Shown here: one piece after another, positions 42,476 through 51,440 of the stretch
How positions within the stretch are numbered: position 1 is the stretch's first letter
Layout of the letters: each line of letters opens with the position of its first letter
Assembly: GCA_009829735.1 (NCBI GenBank)
Contig: CM020620.1
Span: forward strand, 27,498,951-27,562,950
DNA: 64,000 nucleotides
Source of the DNA: Pyropia yezoensis
Lineage: Eukaryota > Rhodophyta > Bangiophyceae > Bangiales > Bangiaceae
Direction: 5' to 3'
Notes under the pieces: model-generated
The model's input: only the letters and a program-made list of their open reading frames with translations
What the model was told of the DNA's origin: nothing
Databases searched by the model: none
Program-made: the position numbers and the translations under genes

Positions 42476-43579
42476 CGGACAGGGTTGATGTGTGTTCTTA
42501 ACCACACATGACGTGCATCCTGTGCCTACTGGGGTACATCTCGTCTCTCTGTCCCTGGATAACTTCCGGGTGCTGTTTCTCCCATTGTACCGTACGTGCT
42601 GGCTTGAGGATATGCGTACGTTATCGGAGAGCGCGGGTGGGGATGAAGATGGTGAGGGGGGGAGGGTAGGAGGGTTGGTGAGGGGGACGAGTGGGGGTGA
42701 CTCGTCGCGCGCGATGCGAAGCGGCGCTTCGGCGACTCCGTGGGCGGTGGAGCCCCCTTGCATCCGGTTCCCTGCTCCCCCCACGCCAAGCGGGGCCGGC
42801 CTCGCCGCCGCATAGGCATACTGAGAGTGCTGTGGGAGGGGGGTCCGTGTGTCACGGCGCTCGTGGCGTGGCGCTCGCCTACATAGTGCTTGCGTCTGCA
42901 CCAGCATTTTCCCACAGTATCAGGGTTGCACGCGCGCTCTTCCCACGCTCCCTCCGCCACGTCCCCCGGGGCTTTATAGTCGCTGCGGTGACCGCCGATG
43001 TGTACCGAGACAATGCTCGCCGCATCAGCTGGTCTGCCCTCCGTCTTCCCCGACGGGGGCGCCTCCACTACAGCCCCGCTCAGACGCTGGGGCGCCCCAC
43101 CTCTGCCACTCGTCGGCCTGCGGACGCGTGCCGGCACGCGGTCACCTTTGCCAGAGCGGGCGCGTCGGCCCCCGCCCTGCACGCACCCGAAGTGCTCCGC
43201 GACAAGGAGGATGCTCGAGACGAAGACGCAGAGCAAACACCCGGTGCCTCACGCTCGTGTCCCCAAGCCACAGCAGCTCTGTCCACAGCCGGCCACACCA
43301 CAACCGCCAGCGCGACGCCCGCCACTTGTACCCTTCCCTCTCGAGAGGAGAGGGTGGTCGTTTTTTCTCCGAGGGGGAAGGGAGATCGTTTGCCCCCTCT
43401 CGCCCCACAGCCGCCGCCGGCGCCTTCTGCCTCCCGCGAGAGATGTGGAAACCACAGCATCGCAGATCTCCGACTTCCTTCGCAAGAGCTCGCGAAGGTA
43501 GTGTGCGGATTCGCGAAGGTACATCAGCCAATGGGATGTGTGCTCAAGACGTGTCTATTGAGAGTGTTTGGAAAAATAG
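42476..43579. other. Intergenic, no gene assigned
   Basis: Frames of 230-300 codons exist on both strands but are Pro/Arg/Ser-rich and lack conserved features. TTCGCGAA-type palindromes cluster at 43480-43520 (CGCAAGAGCTCGCGAAGG, ATTCGCGAAGG). Confidence 0.35.
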
Positions 43580-43654
43580 AGATGTGTCTGTGATTGAACC
43601 CCCGGTTCTTCAAGGTGGTTGTCAGGCGTGCTCCAACTAGGCTACCTAGCCACC
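43580..43654 (-). ncRNA. tRNA-like segment (tRNA relic or SINE head)
   Basis: On the minus strand it starts GGTGGCTAGGTAGCCTAGTT; TAGCCTAGTTGG is a good pol III A-box. GGTTCAATC in the right place resembles a B-box. The T-stem and anticodon stem do not pair well, so an active tRNA is doubtful. An RNA pol III-derived repeat is more likely. Confidence 0.3.
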
Positions 43655-43883
43655 GCCGTCCCCGCCACCTCTGCCCCCCGCTCGGCGCACTTTATAGCTG
43701 GTTTATTTTTGTGGGCCAATTCCAGTCTCCACAGTACCCCGCAAGCCACCCCCGCGCTGCAGCATGCGCTTCCAGCTTCCCTGCGCTGCATATGCACCTC
43801 CCCCTTACCCCACATAGTAGCTGCACACTCGCCGCTGTTGTTTCCGTGCTCCGCGCGGCGCCAAGTACGCTGGTCATGGAAGA

Positions 43884-44055
43884 CTGGAGTCAGGCGGGCC
43901 GAAAAGGACCTCGAAGGAGACCGTAGCTAGGCGGCCTGGATGGGCGCTGCCGCGCCGGAACAGTTTAATAATCAATGATCTGCATGCTGATCACCGGTCC
44001 CGCCGTAGCCAGGCGGGCCTAAAGGTCCTGGAAGACCGTAGCCAGGCGGAAAGAA
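43884..44055 (+). repeat. Diverged direct repeat with GTAGCCAGGCGG units
   Basis: A unit like CAGGCGGGCC(G/T)AAA(A)GG followed by (A/T)CCT.GAAG and ACCGTAGC(T/C)AGGCGG is present at about 43890-43940 and 44008-44050. On the minus strand it reads PPGYG-type peptide repeats. Confidence 0.6.
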
Positions 44056-44100
44056 GGTGACGGGGGCGGAGCAGATGACGGATGGAGAAGTTGGGGCGGG

Positions 44101-44304
44101 GCTGGTGAGGGGCGCCTGGGGGGGGCAGCAGTACGCGAGCATTGGCGGCGACCTCACCCTGCTGGCCAGCAGACGCGGGCTGTCGCCACGATACCAGGAG
44201 GGGCTGGTGAGGGGTGCCTGGGGGGGGCAGCAGTACGCGAGCATTGGCGGCGACCTCACCCTGCCGGCCAGCAGACGCGGGCTGACGCCACGAAACAAGG
44301 AGGT
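44101..44304 (+). repeat. Tandem duplication, two copies of 102 bases
   Basis: Copy 1 (44101-44202) and copy 2 (44203-44304) both start GCTGGTGAGGGG(C/T)GCCTGGG and share GCAGTACGCGAGCATTGGCG and GCCAGCAGACGCGGGCTG. Few substitutions separate them, so the duplication is recent. The period is a multiple of three and both strands stay open across it, but no gene is recognised. Confidence 0.9.
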
Positions 44305-44508
44305 TGTATCGGATAGGGGCGGGGACAGAGTCCAGGCGCTGGGCTGCCCGTTCGCGGCATCAAGTACATATGTACTGGGCGGAGAAAACCATACATAAGT
44401 TCATATCCACACAATTTGCCTTCGGCCTCGCGAGGCTGCCGTTCCTTCGCGAACGCTCGCGAAGCTGTGGTTTCCCTGGTTGCCCGCGAGCGACGCAATA
44501 AAAAGATA

Positions 44509-44960
44509 TTGCAGTTCTCCCAATTTTGTCCCATGTGGACAAGAGCGAGAGCAAACTGTGTTTGACCAATGATATGACTCAGATGCTGCCTCTCTGGCCA
44601 ATAACTGCTCTGCATGAGGGTCCGTTGTTGTACGAACAGTGTGATCGGGGGTTCTCTCGGGAATTCTGACCACTTCGAGGGCAGAACAAGCACCGGCTGA
44701 GCGCTTCGGACTGTTCTTGACAGAGATGACCTGAGATAAAGGGCCAACCGGCGAGATCCGATGAAAAAACAAGAGTGTTTTGACAAACCAGCGCTCGTTG
44801 CGAGAGCAGTTGTGGCCATAGCCAATCATCAGGTTCTTCCGACAGACGTGTTGCAGCACGCCATTGGTAAGCCCTCTGCTGCGAGCATGCGATTGGCCCT
44901 TGCTCTTGTACACTTGCTCTTGCTCTTGTCCACATGGGACAAAATTCGGAAAACTGCAAT
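44509..44960. repeat. Inverted repeat, 45-base arms, possible MITE
   Basis: The left arm (44509-44553) starts TTGCAGTTCTCCCAATTTTG, then GTCCCATGTGGACAAGAGCG. The right arm (44916-44960) is its reverse complement with a few mismatches. About 360 bases lie between, with no long open frame. Size and layout fit a non-autonomous DNA transposon, but I see no clear target-site duplication. Confidence 0.65.
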
Positions 44961-44977
44961 AGAATAGTTCAATTCAA

Positions 44978-45617
44978 TTGACATTGATGCTTCAGACTTC
45001 ACGCTTGTCCCTCGAGAAACCACACGCCGTATGTAGCCGCCGCCGCACATGCCGCCGCAACGCCGACGATGACCACCACCGCCGCCGCTGCCGCCACCGC
45101 CGCGGCCGTAGCAGCCGCCGACGGAGCGCGGGTGACGCCGACGGGGACAGCTGCCGTGCGGGAAAACCCCACCGCTACCCGTCGAGGCGGCCCGTCGGCA
45201 TCCGGGGGGGGCAGCGTTGCAACCCCATCTGCCGGCGGGGGCGGTTTTGCATGCGTGGTCGTCAGACCACCCCCACCAGCTATCTCACCAGTCTCACCAG
45301 ACCTCAGCCCCCGACGCAGACCTCAAGCCAAACAACTCCCCGCCGGATACAACTCCAGCCATGCAGTTGCGTGGGCTCAGACCTGCCGACGCCAATCACC
45401 AATCATACGAGTCCTCAGACCGCGCATACCGCTCCATCCTCGAGTACTCTACGTCCAAACGGACGGCCTGTGCATGGTTCTCGTACGTGCTACGCATGCC
45501 TTCCCAAGCCTACCTGCAGGTATACGTGGGGTCTTGGCGGTTCTGGTAGACACGCCGCATGATGTCGCACCTGCCAGCAGCGTGCAGGCGGGAGTAGGCA
45601 ATGTGACTCAGCCATGA
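44978..45617 (+). other. Open frames without recognised product
   Basis: Two overlapping plus-strand frames run here. One (from 45069) is Ala/Gly/Pro-rich. The other (45217-45549) ends with a more protein-like stretch, SSDRAYRSILEYSTSKRTAC then YLQVYVGSWRFW. It may be a short exon or a remnant. No family is recognised. Confidence 0.25.
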
Positions 45618-45699
45618 GGGTCGTGACCATGAGCATCACGGAAATGACGTAGTCCAGCGTCAGACACCGATCCGTTCGCCCCGCGTAGGCCGAAATCAA

Positions 45700-46690
45700 T
45701 TATGAGTCGCGAAGCCGCGCGTCAATCCAGGAGCTGGTCTTCCCGGCCTTGACCAGAGCAGCCACAATGCAGCGGCGGCGCTCCGACGGGTCCGCCTGCT
45801 CTGCGTCGGCGGCGAGCGTCTGGCGCGCAACGAACCAGAGACGCACGTCCTCGTCAGTTACTCGATCCCCGGAGAAGAATCCGCGCCCCCACGCTGGACA
45901 GAACACGAGCCGGCGAATCATACAGGCGGTCGCGGGACACGATGCTGTAGCCCGTCGAAAATGACTCGAGCACAACTGCAGCCGATAGGTTGTGCGCGAC
46001 GACGCGCCACGCGTCCATCTCAGTCCCCACCGGAGGCAGAGACGCGATGCGAACAAACTGCAACCCGTGCAGCGCAACAAGGTCGCGCACCGCACTGGGT
46101 GTGCCACCCAGCAGGAGGAACCGGACAAACACGTCGCCAGAAGAAAAAGCGGGGAGCCTTGCCACAGAGACCATTCGTCTTGCGCCCGGGCGCAGACGAC
46201 GTCCACGTCCGGGATGGGGAGTGCAGAAAGGCACTGCGGGCAGTGGCGCTGCGCAGGACAGGCACCAAAATGCTGTCGCGCATCAGTTGAAAGGCTGAAC
46301 AGGTGCGTCAAGGGTGCCACCCAGCCGGCGTCAGCGTCATCCGAGTCAGCGGCCGCTGCTGCCCCCCCCACAGGTGCCTCCGCCAGTACTTTTACGCCAA
46401 CACTGCCCACATCCGAGGAGGAGCTGCCCACACCCACCGCAGCCCCACCACCGGCAGAGAAGAATGCCCGCAGGCCGGCCTCCACGTACTGCTCCGCGGC
46501 GCAAAAGTGCAGGATCCGCACCAAGACGGCGACATCATGTTCCGGCTTGGGCACCGCTTGGACATCCACCAAGAGCTGCGCAGGGTCGAAAGAGCAAAAG
46601 GGCGGACGGCCGCTGGCTGCGCCTCTGCAGCTGCCGCTGAGGCCCTGGGCGAATCGTGCGCCGTGGCCTCGACGTCGCACAGCTGGGTGA
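45700..46690 (-). pseudogene. Frameshifted gene remnant, unknown family
   Basis: Protein-like sequence continues along the minus strand but jumps between frames at least three times. The pieces in order are LVTQLCDVEATAHDSP (frame 1), SFDPAQLLVDVQAVPKPEHD with LVRILHFCAAEQYVEAGLRA and CPQCLSALPIPDVDVV (frame 2), FSSGDVFVRFLLLGGTPSAV with DLVALHGLQFVRIAS and RVVAHNLSAAVVLESFSTG (frame 3), and finally GDRVTDEDVRLWFVARQTLA to the stop at 45700 (frame 2 again). Each piece has normal composition while the other frames there do not. So this was a gene of some 330 codons that has decayed, unless the read errors are many. I do not recognise the family. It ends next to the inverted repeat at 46691. 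Confidence 0.55.
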
Positions 46691-47298
46691 CTAAAGGTCC
46701 ATTCCATATAGCTAGACACCTGAGGAGACCCAACTTCATACCCCCCGCATAACACAGTGCATCACGGGAGCTGCCAGGTTCCTTTTTTTCTCGAGTACAG
46801 TGCTCATAGGCATCATTTAGCACTATATGTCTTTTTGGTCATGGTTCCGTACGCTCAAAAATAAAACACTCTGTTCGTAGGCAGGACTGCCGCTCATACC
46901 AGTCGCATATATCAGCAACTCGTCCGTTTTTCCGACTTTTTAGTTGCAGTTGTGCGGCTCGCCGTGCATTAGTCGCCTAGGGGTCACGGGAGAGTAGGTT
47001 CTTTTATCGTGTCACGTTATCTTGCTTCTCTGTTGAGACAGAGAATAACACACGGCTCGTTGTTCTTCTCCGCCAGATCCGACAGAAAATCGGCTACGGG
47101 GGCTACCTAAAAGTAATGAAACGAAGAAACATTGTGGACTGAGAAATGTTGTTGTGAAGCGCTGTCGTGTCTGCAGACACGCCTCTGCGCTTCGCCCATC
47201 GTCGACTGGCGCTCTTGCGGGGCGGTTGCACCGCGAACTGTACGCTACCACCTCCCCCCCCCCTAATCCCTCTGCCCCCGCAAGCTGCGCCCTTCACC

Positions 47299-47565
47299 AT
47301 GTCGTCTGCGGGGCAGATTGCCGCTGGTGGTGGCCCGTCACGTCGGCGCCGCGCCTTCTACCGTTTGACTAAGGAGACGGCCACCCTCCAGGACAACGTC
47401 CGTCGGTTCTTTGTGGGGGAGCGCGCCGCGGGCCGCGCCAAATCCATCGCTGACCCGGTGGCCATGCGCGGTGGGATTATGGAGTTGATACGGTACAGTG
47501 CGACCCCTCACTTGGCCGCCCCGCAGTTGTGCCGATCGGCACAACTGAGGGGGGGGTACGCGTAA
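47299..47565 (+). CDS. Short hypothetical protein or 5' exon, disrupted by a MITE
   Basis: The frame opens in a good context (CACCATGT) with MSSAGQIAAGGGPSRRRRAF. It continues with YRLTKETATLQDNVRRFFVG, then ERAAGRAKSIADPVAMRGGI and MELIRY. The last 24 codons come from the inserted MITE (from 47492). Without the insert the frame would meet TAG right at the target site, unless GTAGTC there was a splice donor. The segment before the insert looks like a basic helical N-terminal exon. No family is recognised. Confidence 0.35.
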   Translation: MSSAGQIAAGGGPSRRRRAFYRLTKETATLQDNVRRFFVGERAAGRAKSIADPVAMRGGIMELIRYSATPHLAAPQLCRSAQLRGGYA

Positions 47566-47726
47566 AGTGGCCCGGCCGGGCGGCTCATATTCGGGCGATT
47601 GACGGGCGCTGATTGGCTCATACCGTCCAGATCGCTGAAATCCGAACATCCCAGGACAACTGTCGGACACTGGAAGGGGGGCCACCTCCTTGGTCTACCC
47701 CAGGGCAAGTGAGGGGTCGCACTGTA
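47492..47726. mobile_element. Tc1/mariner-type MITE, 235 bases with TA target duplication
   Basis: The ends are perfect inverted repeats: CAGTGCGACCCCTCACTTG at the left (47494) and its reverse complement at the right, each flanked by TA. CAGTG ends and a TA duplication are typical of Tc1/mariner elements. There is no transposase. A 24-base perfect palindrome (47524-47547) lies inside near the left end. It interrupts the small open frame at 47299. Confidence 0.8.
47524..47547. repeat. Perfect 24-base palindrome
   Basis: CAGTTGTGCCGA followed at once by its reverse complement. It is inside the MITE and would form a cruciform without a loop. Confidence 0.85.
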
Positions 47727-48376
47727 GTCACTGCTCCAACTCCGGATTGGATTTGGAATCGGTCATCATGTAACCCCCGTTCTGCCAAAAGCGAATGTCG
47801 GCCAATATGATGTCAATCGGCATTCGGACCCGACCGCGCGTCCGGATCGCACCGGAGGGCCCAGAGAACCCCGCGTTGCGCTTTGGGCGTGCACACAGGC
47901 GTAAAAACATGGTCTTGGGTCCTGATTTTTTTTATCTCTGACCCGGAGCGCGGTGCGGATCATTCTGACCAAGTTAGAGCTGTAGCCCATGAGACGCGGC
48001 CGAGAGAAAAATCATTTTCCAAGTGACTAGCTATATGGAATGGACCTTTAGCGTGGCCACATTACTTGCGTGAGCCGTCCGGGACTGTGGCGGGCGGCGG
48101 CGCCCGCCGCGGAGGGCCCGCCCGTCGGCGGCATGCCGCTTTTGGACACCGCCCCCGACCGTCGGGGCGCGTGTCGACGGCGCACCGCCGGCGGCGACCC
48201 CGGCGTGTGGCGGGGACCGGCGCCGCCGTCGGGCGGCGCCGCCGGCAGCGGGAGCACCCCCCCCGCCGGGCGGCAGCGGCGGGGATCGCCCCATCGTCGA
48301 CCGGAGGGCGGTGCTCGCGGCGTCCTTGTTCGTGCCGACGACGGCGCAGTAGCCTCGGACGCTGCGGGCGGGCAGG

Positions 48377-49330
48377 TTGCCCGTCACCGATGACGCCCTC
48401 CCGACGCGGACGGCGCAAGTGACAACCGCGCCGTCTGCCGGCCACTACCAGGGGGGAAGGAGCCGCGGCTGTGGCAAGGAGCATCCGGGAGCGGGAAGGA
48501 GGGGGGGGTGCGGGTTGGGCGGACGGGAGACGCAGGCCACGGCCCAACGCGCGGGAAAGGCGGCGAGCGCGGCGGCGAGCGCGACGGCGGATTCGGGGTC
48601 GGGGTCAGCGGCGGCGGCGGCGGCGGAGCAGCAGCGGCCGTCGGCGGCGGCGGTGGCCACACCCCGCGGTGGCAGCGGCGGCCGCGGCCGCGGCGCAGCC
48701 GCCCAACGTCGCGGGGCGGGGGGGTGCGTGCGCCGCCGCCCGCGCGTGCCGGCCGCCCCCCACATGACCGCGCCGCCTCGGTGGGCGCCCGCGCCCCCGC
48801 CGCCGCCGCCGCTGCAGACCCGACGGGTGGGTGGCGGTGGTGGTGGCGGCGGCGCCGCCGCGGTGGCCGCTTGTGCCGACCCCCCCCCCCCGCTGCCTCT
48901 GCCTCCTCCCCCTCTCCCGCCTCCCCTCGTGGTGGTGACGCTGCCAGAGGCGCCACCGCTGGCGCCGGGCGCTTGTGCCCCCTGGGGGTTGTTCCTCCCC
49001 ACCTCCCCCGCCACGTCGGCCGACAGTAAGGGCGGCGGCGGCGGCGGCGGCGGCGGTGGGTGCGGCGACGACCAGTGGGACTCGGTGGTGGTGGAGCCGC
49101 TCAGCGGGGACTCCCTCGGCGCGGGCTCTGCGAGCATCCGCAGCCGCATCTTGGCGTCGGAGCGGGCGCTGTCGCTCGCCATCAATGGCAAGACCCTCTC
49201 CACCCCCGTCGTTGGCTGCGGCATCGGCGACGCCGTCGGTGGCGGCGGCAAGAGTCGGTGCCAAATAGCGGCCGGAGCGGCGGCGCCGGCGGCCGTGGCA
49301 GCAGAATGGATCTATCAGAAGGGGGCCTAG
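48377..49330 (+). CDS. Hypothetical low-complexity protein
   Basis: A 317-codon frame beginning MPVTDDALPTRTAQVTTAPS. Most of it is Ala, Gly or Pro runs; the only protein-like part is near the end: DDQWDSVVVEPLSGDSLG, SIRSRILASERALSLAINGK and TLSTPVVGCGIGDAVGGGGK. A minus-strand frame across the same bases is equally long. I favour the plus strand for its C-terminal segment, but coding is uncertain. Confidence 0.3.
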   Translation: MPVTDDALPTRTAQVTTAPSAGHYQGGRSRGCGKEHPGAGRRGGCGLGGRETQATAQRAGKAASAAASATADSGSGSAAAAAAEQQRPSAAAVATPRGGSGGRGRGAAAQRRGAGGCVRRRPRVPAAPHMTAPPRWAPAPPPPPPLQTRRVGGGGGGGGAAAVAACADPPPPLPLPPPPLPPPLVVVTLPEAPPLAPGACAPWGLFLPTSPATSADSKGGGGGGGGGGCGDDQWDSVVVEPLSGDSLGAGSASIRSRILASERALSLAINGKTLSTPVVGCGIGDAVGGGGKSRCQIAAGAAAPAAVAAEWIYQKGA

Positions 49331-49528
49331 TAAATATGTATACTGTTACTCCGGGCACACAGGGTCGCGTCTGCCGTTGACTCCATTTATTGACCAATGA
49401 ATCAGAGGCTAGACCTCCCGGCCATAGTGGGCGCGGCAAGTCACAGCCTCTGTTGGTCCGGGGCGACGGGAAAGGTGTGTCACCGCCGCCGAAGGGTGAA
49501 AAATTGTGCATCGCGCTTGTGTGCACGG

Positions 49529-49997
49529 TGTGGCAGTATTGACCCCCAGGTAGGGGGGCAACACGTGCCATGCAAGGGGCGGCAGGCCACTAGCCTGATC
49601 CGTTCCTCCCCCTGCATTTGGGTCCATATTCCCTAAGTTTGGGATAGTTAGCTTAGTAGTAAATCCAACTTGGATTTGAGGGTTTTCTGCATTTATCGTC
49701 TTGAATTTTCGTGTGGCCCGGTGGGCAGGTGCTGGGGTGGGAGATTCTGAGTGGCGAGATTCTGAGTGGACCCTGGGGGGATAAGGGGAGGGACAGCGGG
49801 GCTTGGCCCTGCGTCCCCGTCCCGACCAAGAAACTGTTGGACCACACACCATCCTCTTGTTTGTCCGTGGGGGGTTTGCCCCACAACAGGGACAGAGTGT
49901 GTGCGACTTGCACTTCTTCCGGTTCCCCCGACACGGGAGGCAGCCCTTGCACACCGCCCCAACTTGGGTGCCGTGTGTGCATGTGGTTTTTGCCACA
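49529..49997 (+). repeat. 5' LTR of element C
   Basis: It begins TGTGGCAGTATTG and ends TTTTTGCCACA, so the termini are a 7-base perfect inverted repeat (TGTGGCA/TGCCACA) with TG...CA ends. The end is fixed by the primer-binding site two bases later. The start is inferred from the terminal match; an alternative TGTGGC at 49712 would give a shorter LTR. Confidence 0.6.
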
Positions 49998-49999
49998 TT

Positions 50000-50018
50000 T
50001 GGTGGAGCAGCAGGGGAC
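50000..50018 (+). promoter_or_regulatory. Primer-binding site of element C
   Basis: TGGTGGAGCAGCAGGGGAC directly follows the LTR. The same 19 bases follow the LTR of element B at 58198. It should pair with the 3' end of a host tRNA ending in ...TGCTCCACCA. Confidence 0.75.
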
Positions 50019-50687
50019 AGAGGTGAACTTTACCTCCGGGTGCACCCGGGTGTAGGGGGCCCTCTGTCTCAGAGGAACGGTGGTCTTGGACTGTGTCGTG
50101 TGGATCGTTAGCCAACACGGCTGGATCGGACCTCCCGACGTTCGGGAAACTCTCCGGTGACGACTTTACTCCGGCGCCTTTGAATACTGGCCAGACACAG
50201 GGTGTACCTGGGGTCGCGGAGGTGCTAGAGGCACTCCAGCCAGCAGGGCCGTGGGTATCGGTGCGGGCGGTATGCCACCCCGACCCAGTCGGGTGTTCAC
50301 CCTGAGGGTCTTCCTCGGACCGGTGGTTCGCACTTCGGCCACTGGGTGGTACACTCAAAGGGAACGTCCCAAGGTGAGAGGACTGTCCCCGCGAGATCCA
50401 CTCGGGTTGGATTCAACTTCGGCATAGAGCCGTCGCCAACTGGGCGGGTGGAGGACGGCGGACCTTCACTCGTCGGTGATGGGCTCGAGCCTGTGACAGG
50501 GGTCGTAGCAAGTTGCTACCCCCGCCACCCTCAAAGAAAGTATCTTTGATCGGGAGCCAAGTTCGGCTATATCGACCAACATGAGAGACCGGCAGTAGCG
50601 GTCACTCTCAACGCGGGCGCGAGTAGCGACCCGAAGTCCGGAAAGGAGAAGCACCAAGCCAAGTCGGCCGCCTCTCCTCGTCCCCAT

Positions 50688-51060
50688 GTGAACATGGAGG
50701 GTGTTCCACCCAGGTTGAGGGTTCGAGTTGAACGCCTCTTGGACCAATATCACAAGTTGTGGGATGGTCAGTTGGGACTTATGAGAGCCACCCAACACCG
50801 GATCGAGTTGAAACCCGGTGTACCCCCTATACGCCAACAACCGTATAGGGGAGGGCCCCGTTCAAGGGCCCTCGTTAAGGAGCGCTTCAACAAAACTATT
50901 GTCAGGCAGCTGCGCCACTATGTGAGTGAGCACGTGAAAACGTGGGACCAATACATTTCTATTCTTACCACTGCCTACAATTCGCAGGTTCACTCATCTA
51001 CCGGGGAAGTAGCCCTCGCTTTTGTGACCCCCCGTCGCGTGCGATCTATTGCTGTGCGGC
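50688..51060 (+). pseudogene. pol remnant of element C: RT start fused to integrase
   Basis: The translation starts EGVPPRLRVRVERLLDQYHK and includes ATQHRIELKPGVPPIRQQPY, the segment just before a gypsy reverse transcriptase. After GGPRSRALVKE it switches to RFNKTIVRQLRHYVSEHVKT then WDQYISILTTAYNSQVHSST, the C-terminal part of the integrase core. The RT, RNase H and most of the integrase have been deleted in between. The closest intact comparison is element A's pol, but residue differences show a different subfamily. Confidence 0.8.
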
Positions 51061-51062
51061 GG

Positions 51063-51425
51063 TGTAGCACAATAGGAATCCGTCGCACGTCCACTCTCAG
51101 GGAACACTCACCAAGGGGGATCGGCACCGACGTCACCGGGAGGCCAAGGTTGCTGTCCTTGGAGCGCAAGCCACGGGACCAAGATGGGAGCCCAAATGGG
51201 AGGGGTTTGTTGTTCTACCTTGGCCGGCGGTGGATTCGCCACCGGCCCCCTCGTTATAAACCCTCGGAGACACTACTAACTACCCTCCACCCCAAGATGC
51301 AAGTCCCTCTGGTCATACGTAACTTATAGATACCGTGACCAGTACGGACTCTCAAATTGAAAGTTAAGGATTAGAAGTAGCCCCCCTAATATTAGGGTCA
51401 CAATACGGACAACCATATTGCTACA
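51063..51425 (-). repeat. 3' LTR of element A
   Basis: 363 bases with ends TGTAGCA and TGCTACA (minus strand reads TGTAGCAATATGG...GTGCTACA). It is the reverse complement of the 5' LTR of element B (57834-58196), with no difference noticed where I compared them. A polypurine tract precedes it, which marks it as a 3' LTR. Confidence 0.9.
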
Positions 51426-51440
51426 TATCCCCCCCTTAGA
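51426..51440 (-). promoter_or_regulatory. Polypurine tract of element A
   Basis: The minus strand reads TCTAAGGGGGGGATA directly before the LTR start TGTAGCA. This is the expected plus-strand priming site. Confidence 0.7.

Larger units (their letters stand above)
46691..48051. mobile_element. 1.36-kb segment bounded by a 25-base inverted repeat
   Basis: The ends (46691-46715 and 48027-48051) are perfect inverted repeats of 25 bases, beginning CTAAAGGTCC and ending AGCTAG; four further bases match with one change. The interior holds a small open frame and a nested MITE. No transposase is seen and flanking target duplications are not evident, so this could be a non-autonomous transposon or a rearrangement. 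Confidence 0.5.
49529..51062 (+). mobile_element. Element C: internally deleted Ty3/gypsy retrotransposon, 5' part
   Basis: The order is 5' LTR (49529-49997), primer-binding site (50000-50018), leader, and a pol remnant (50688-51060), all in plus orientation. gag and most of pol are missing. It ends abruptly at 51062, where the minus-strand LTR of element A begins. Its remaining right part should lie beyond the window. Confidence 0.7.

Noticed and set aside
42526..43236. 236-codon minus-strand frame starting MLCVFVSSILLVAEH
   Set aside because: The start looks like a signal peptide but the remainder is Arg/Pro/Ser low complexity with no conserved feature; not enough to call a gene.
44101..44304. 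CRISPR-like array
   Set aside because: Only two directly abutting 102-base copies without spacers; a tandem duplication, and the genome is eukaryotic. No CRISPR array is seen anywhere in the window.
49693..50358. 221-codon minus-strand frame over element C's leader
   Set aside because: Crosses the LTR end and primer-binding site; no domain; most likely a shadow of non-coding leader.
51063..51329. Open frame through the LTR (also seen at 57930-58229)
   Set aside because: It is LTR sequence present in both LTRs; conservation reflects recent copying, not coding.
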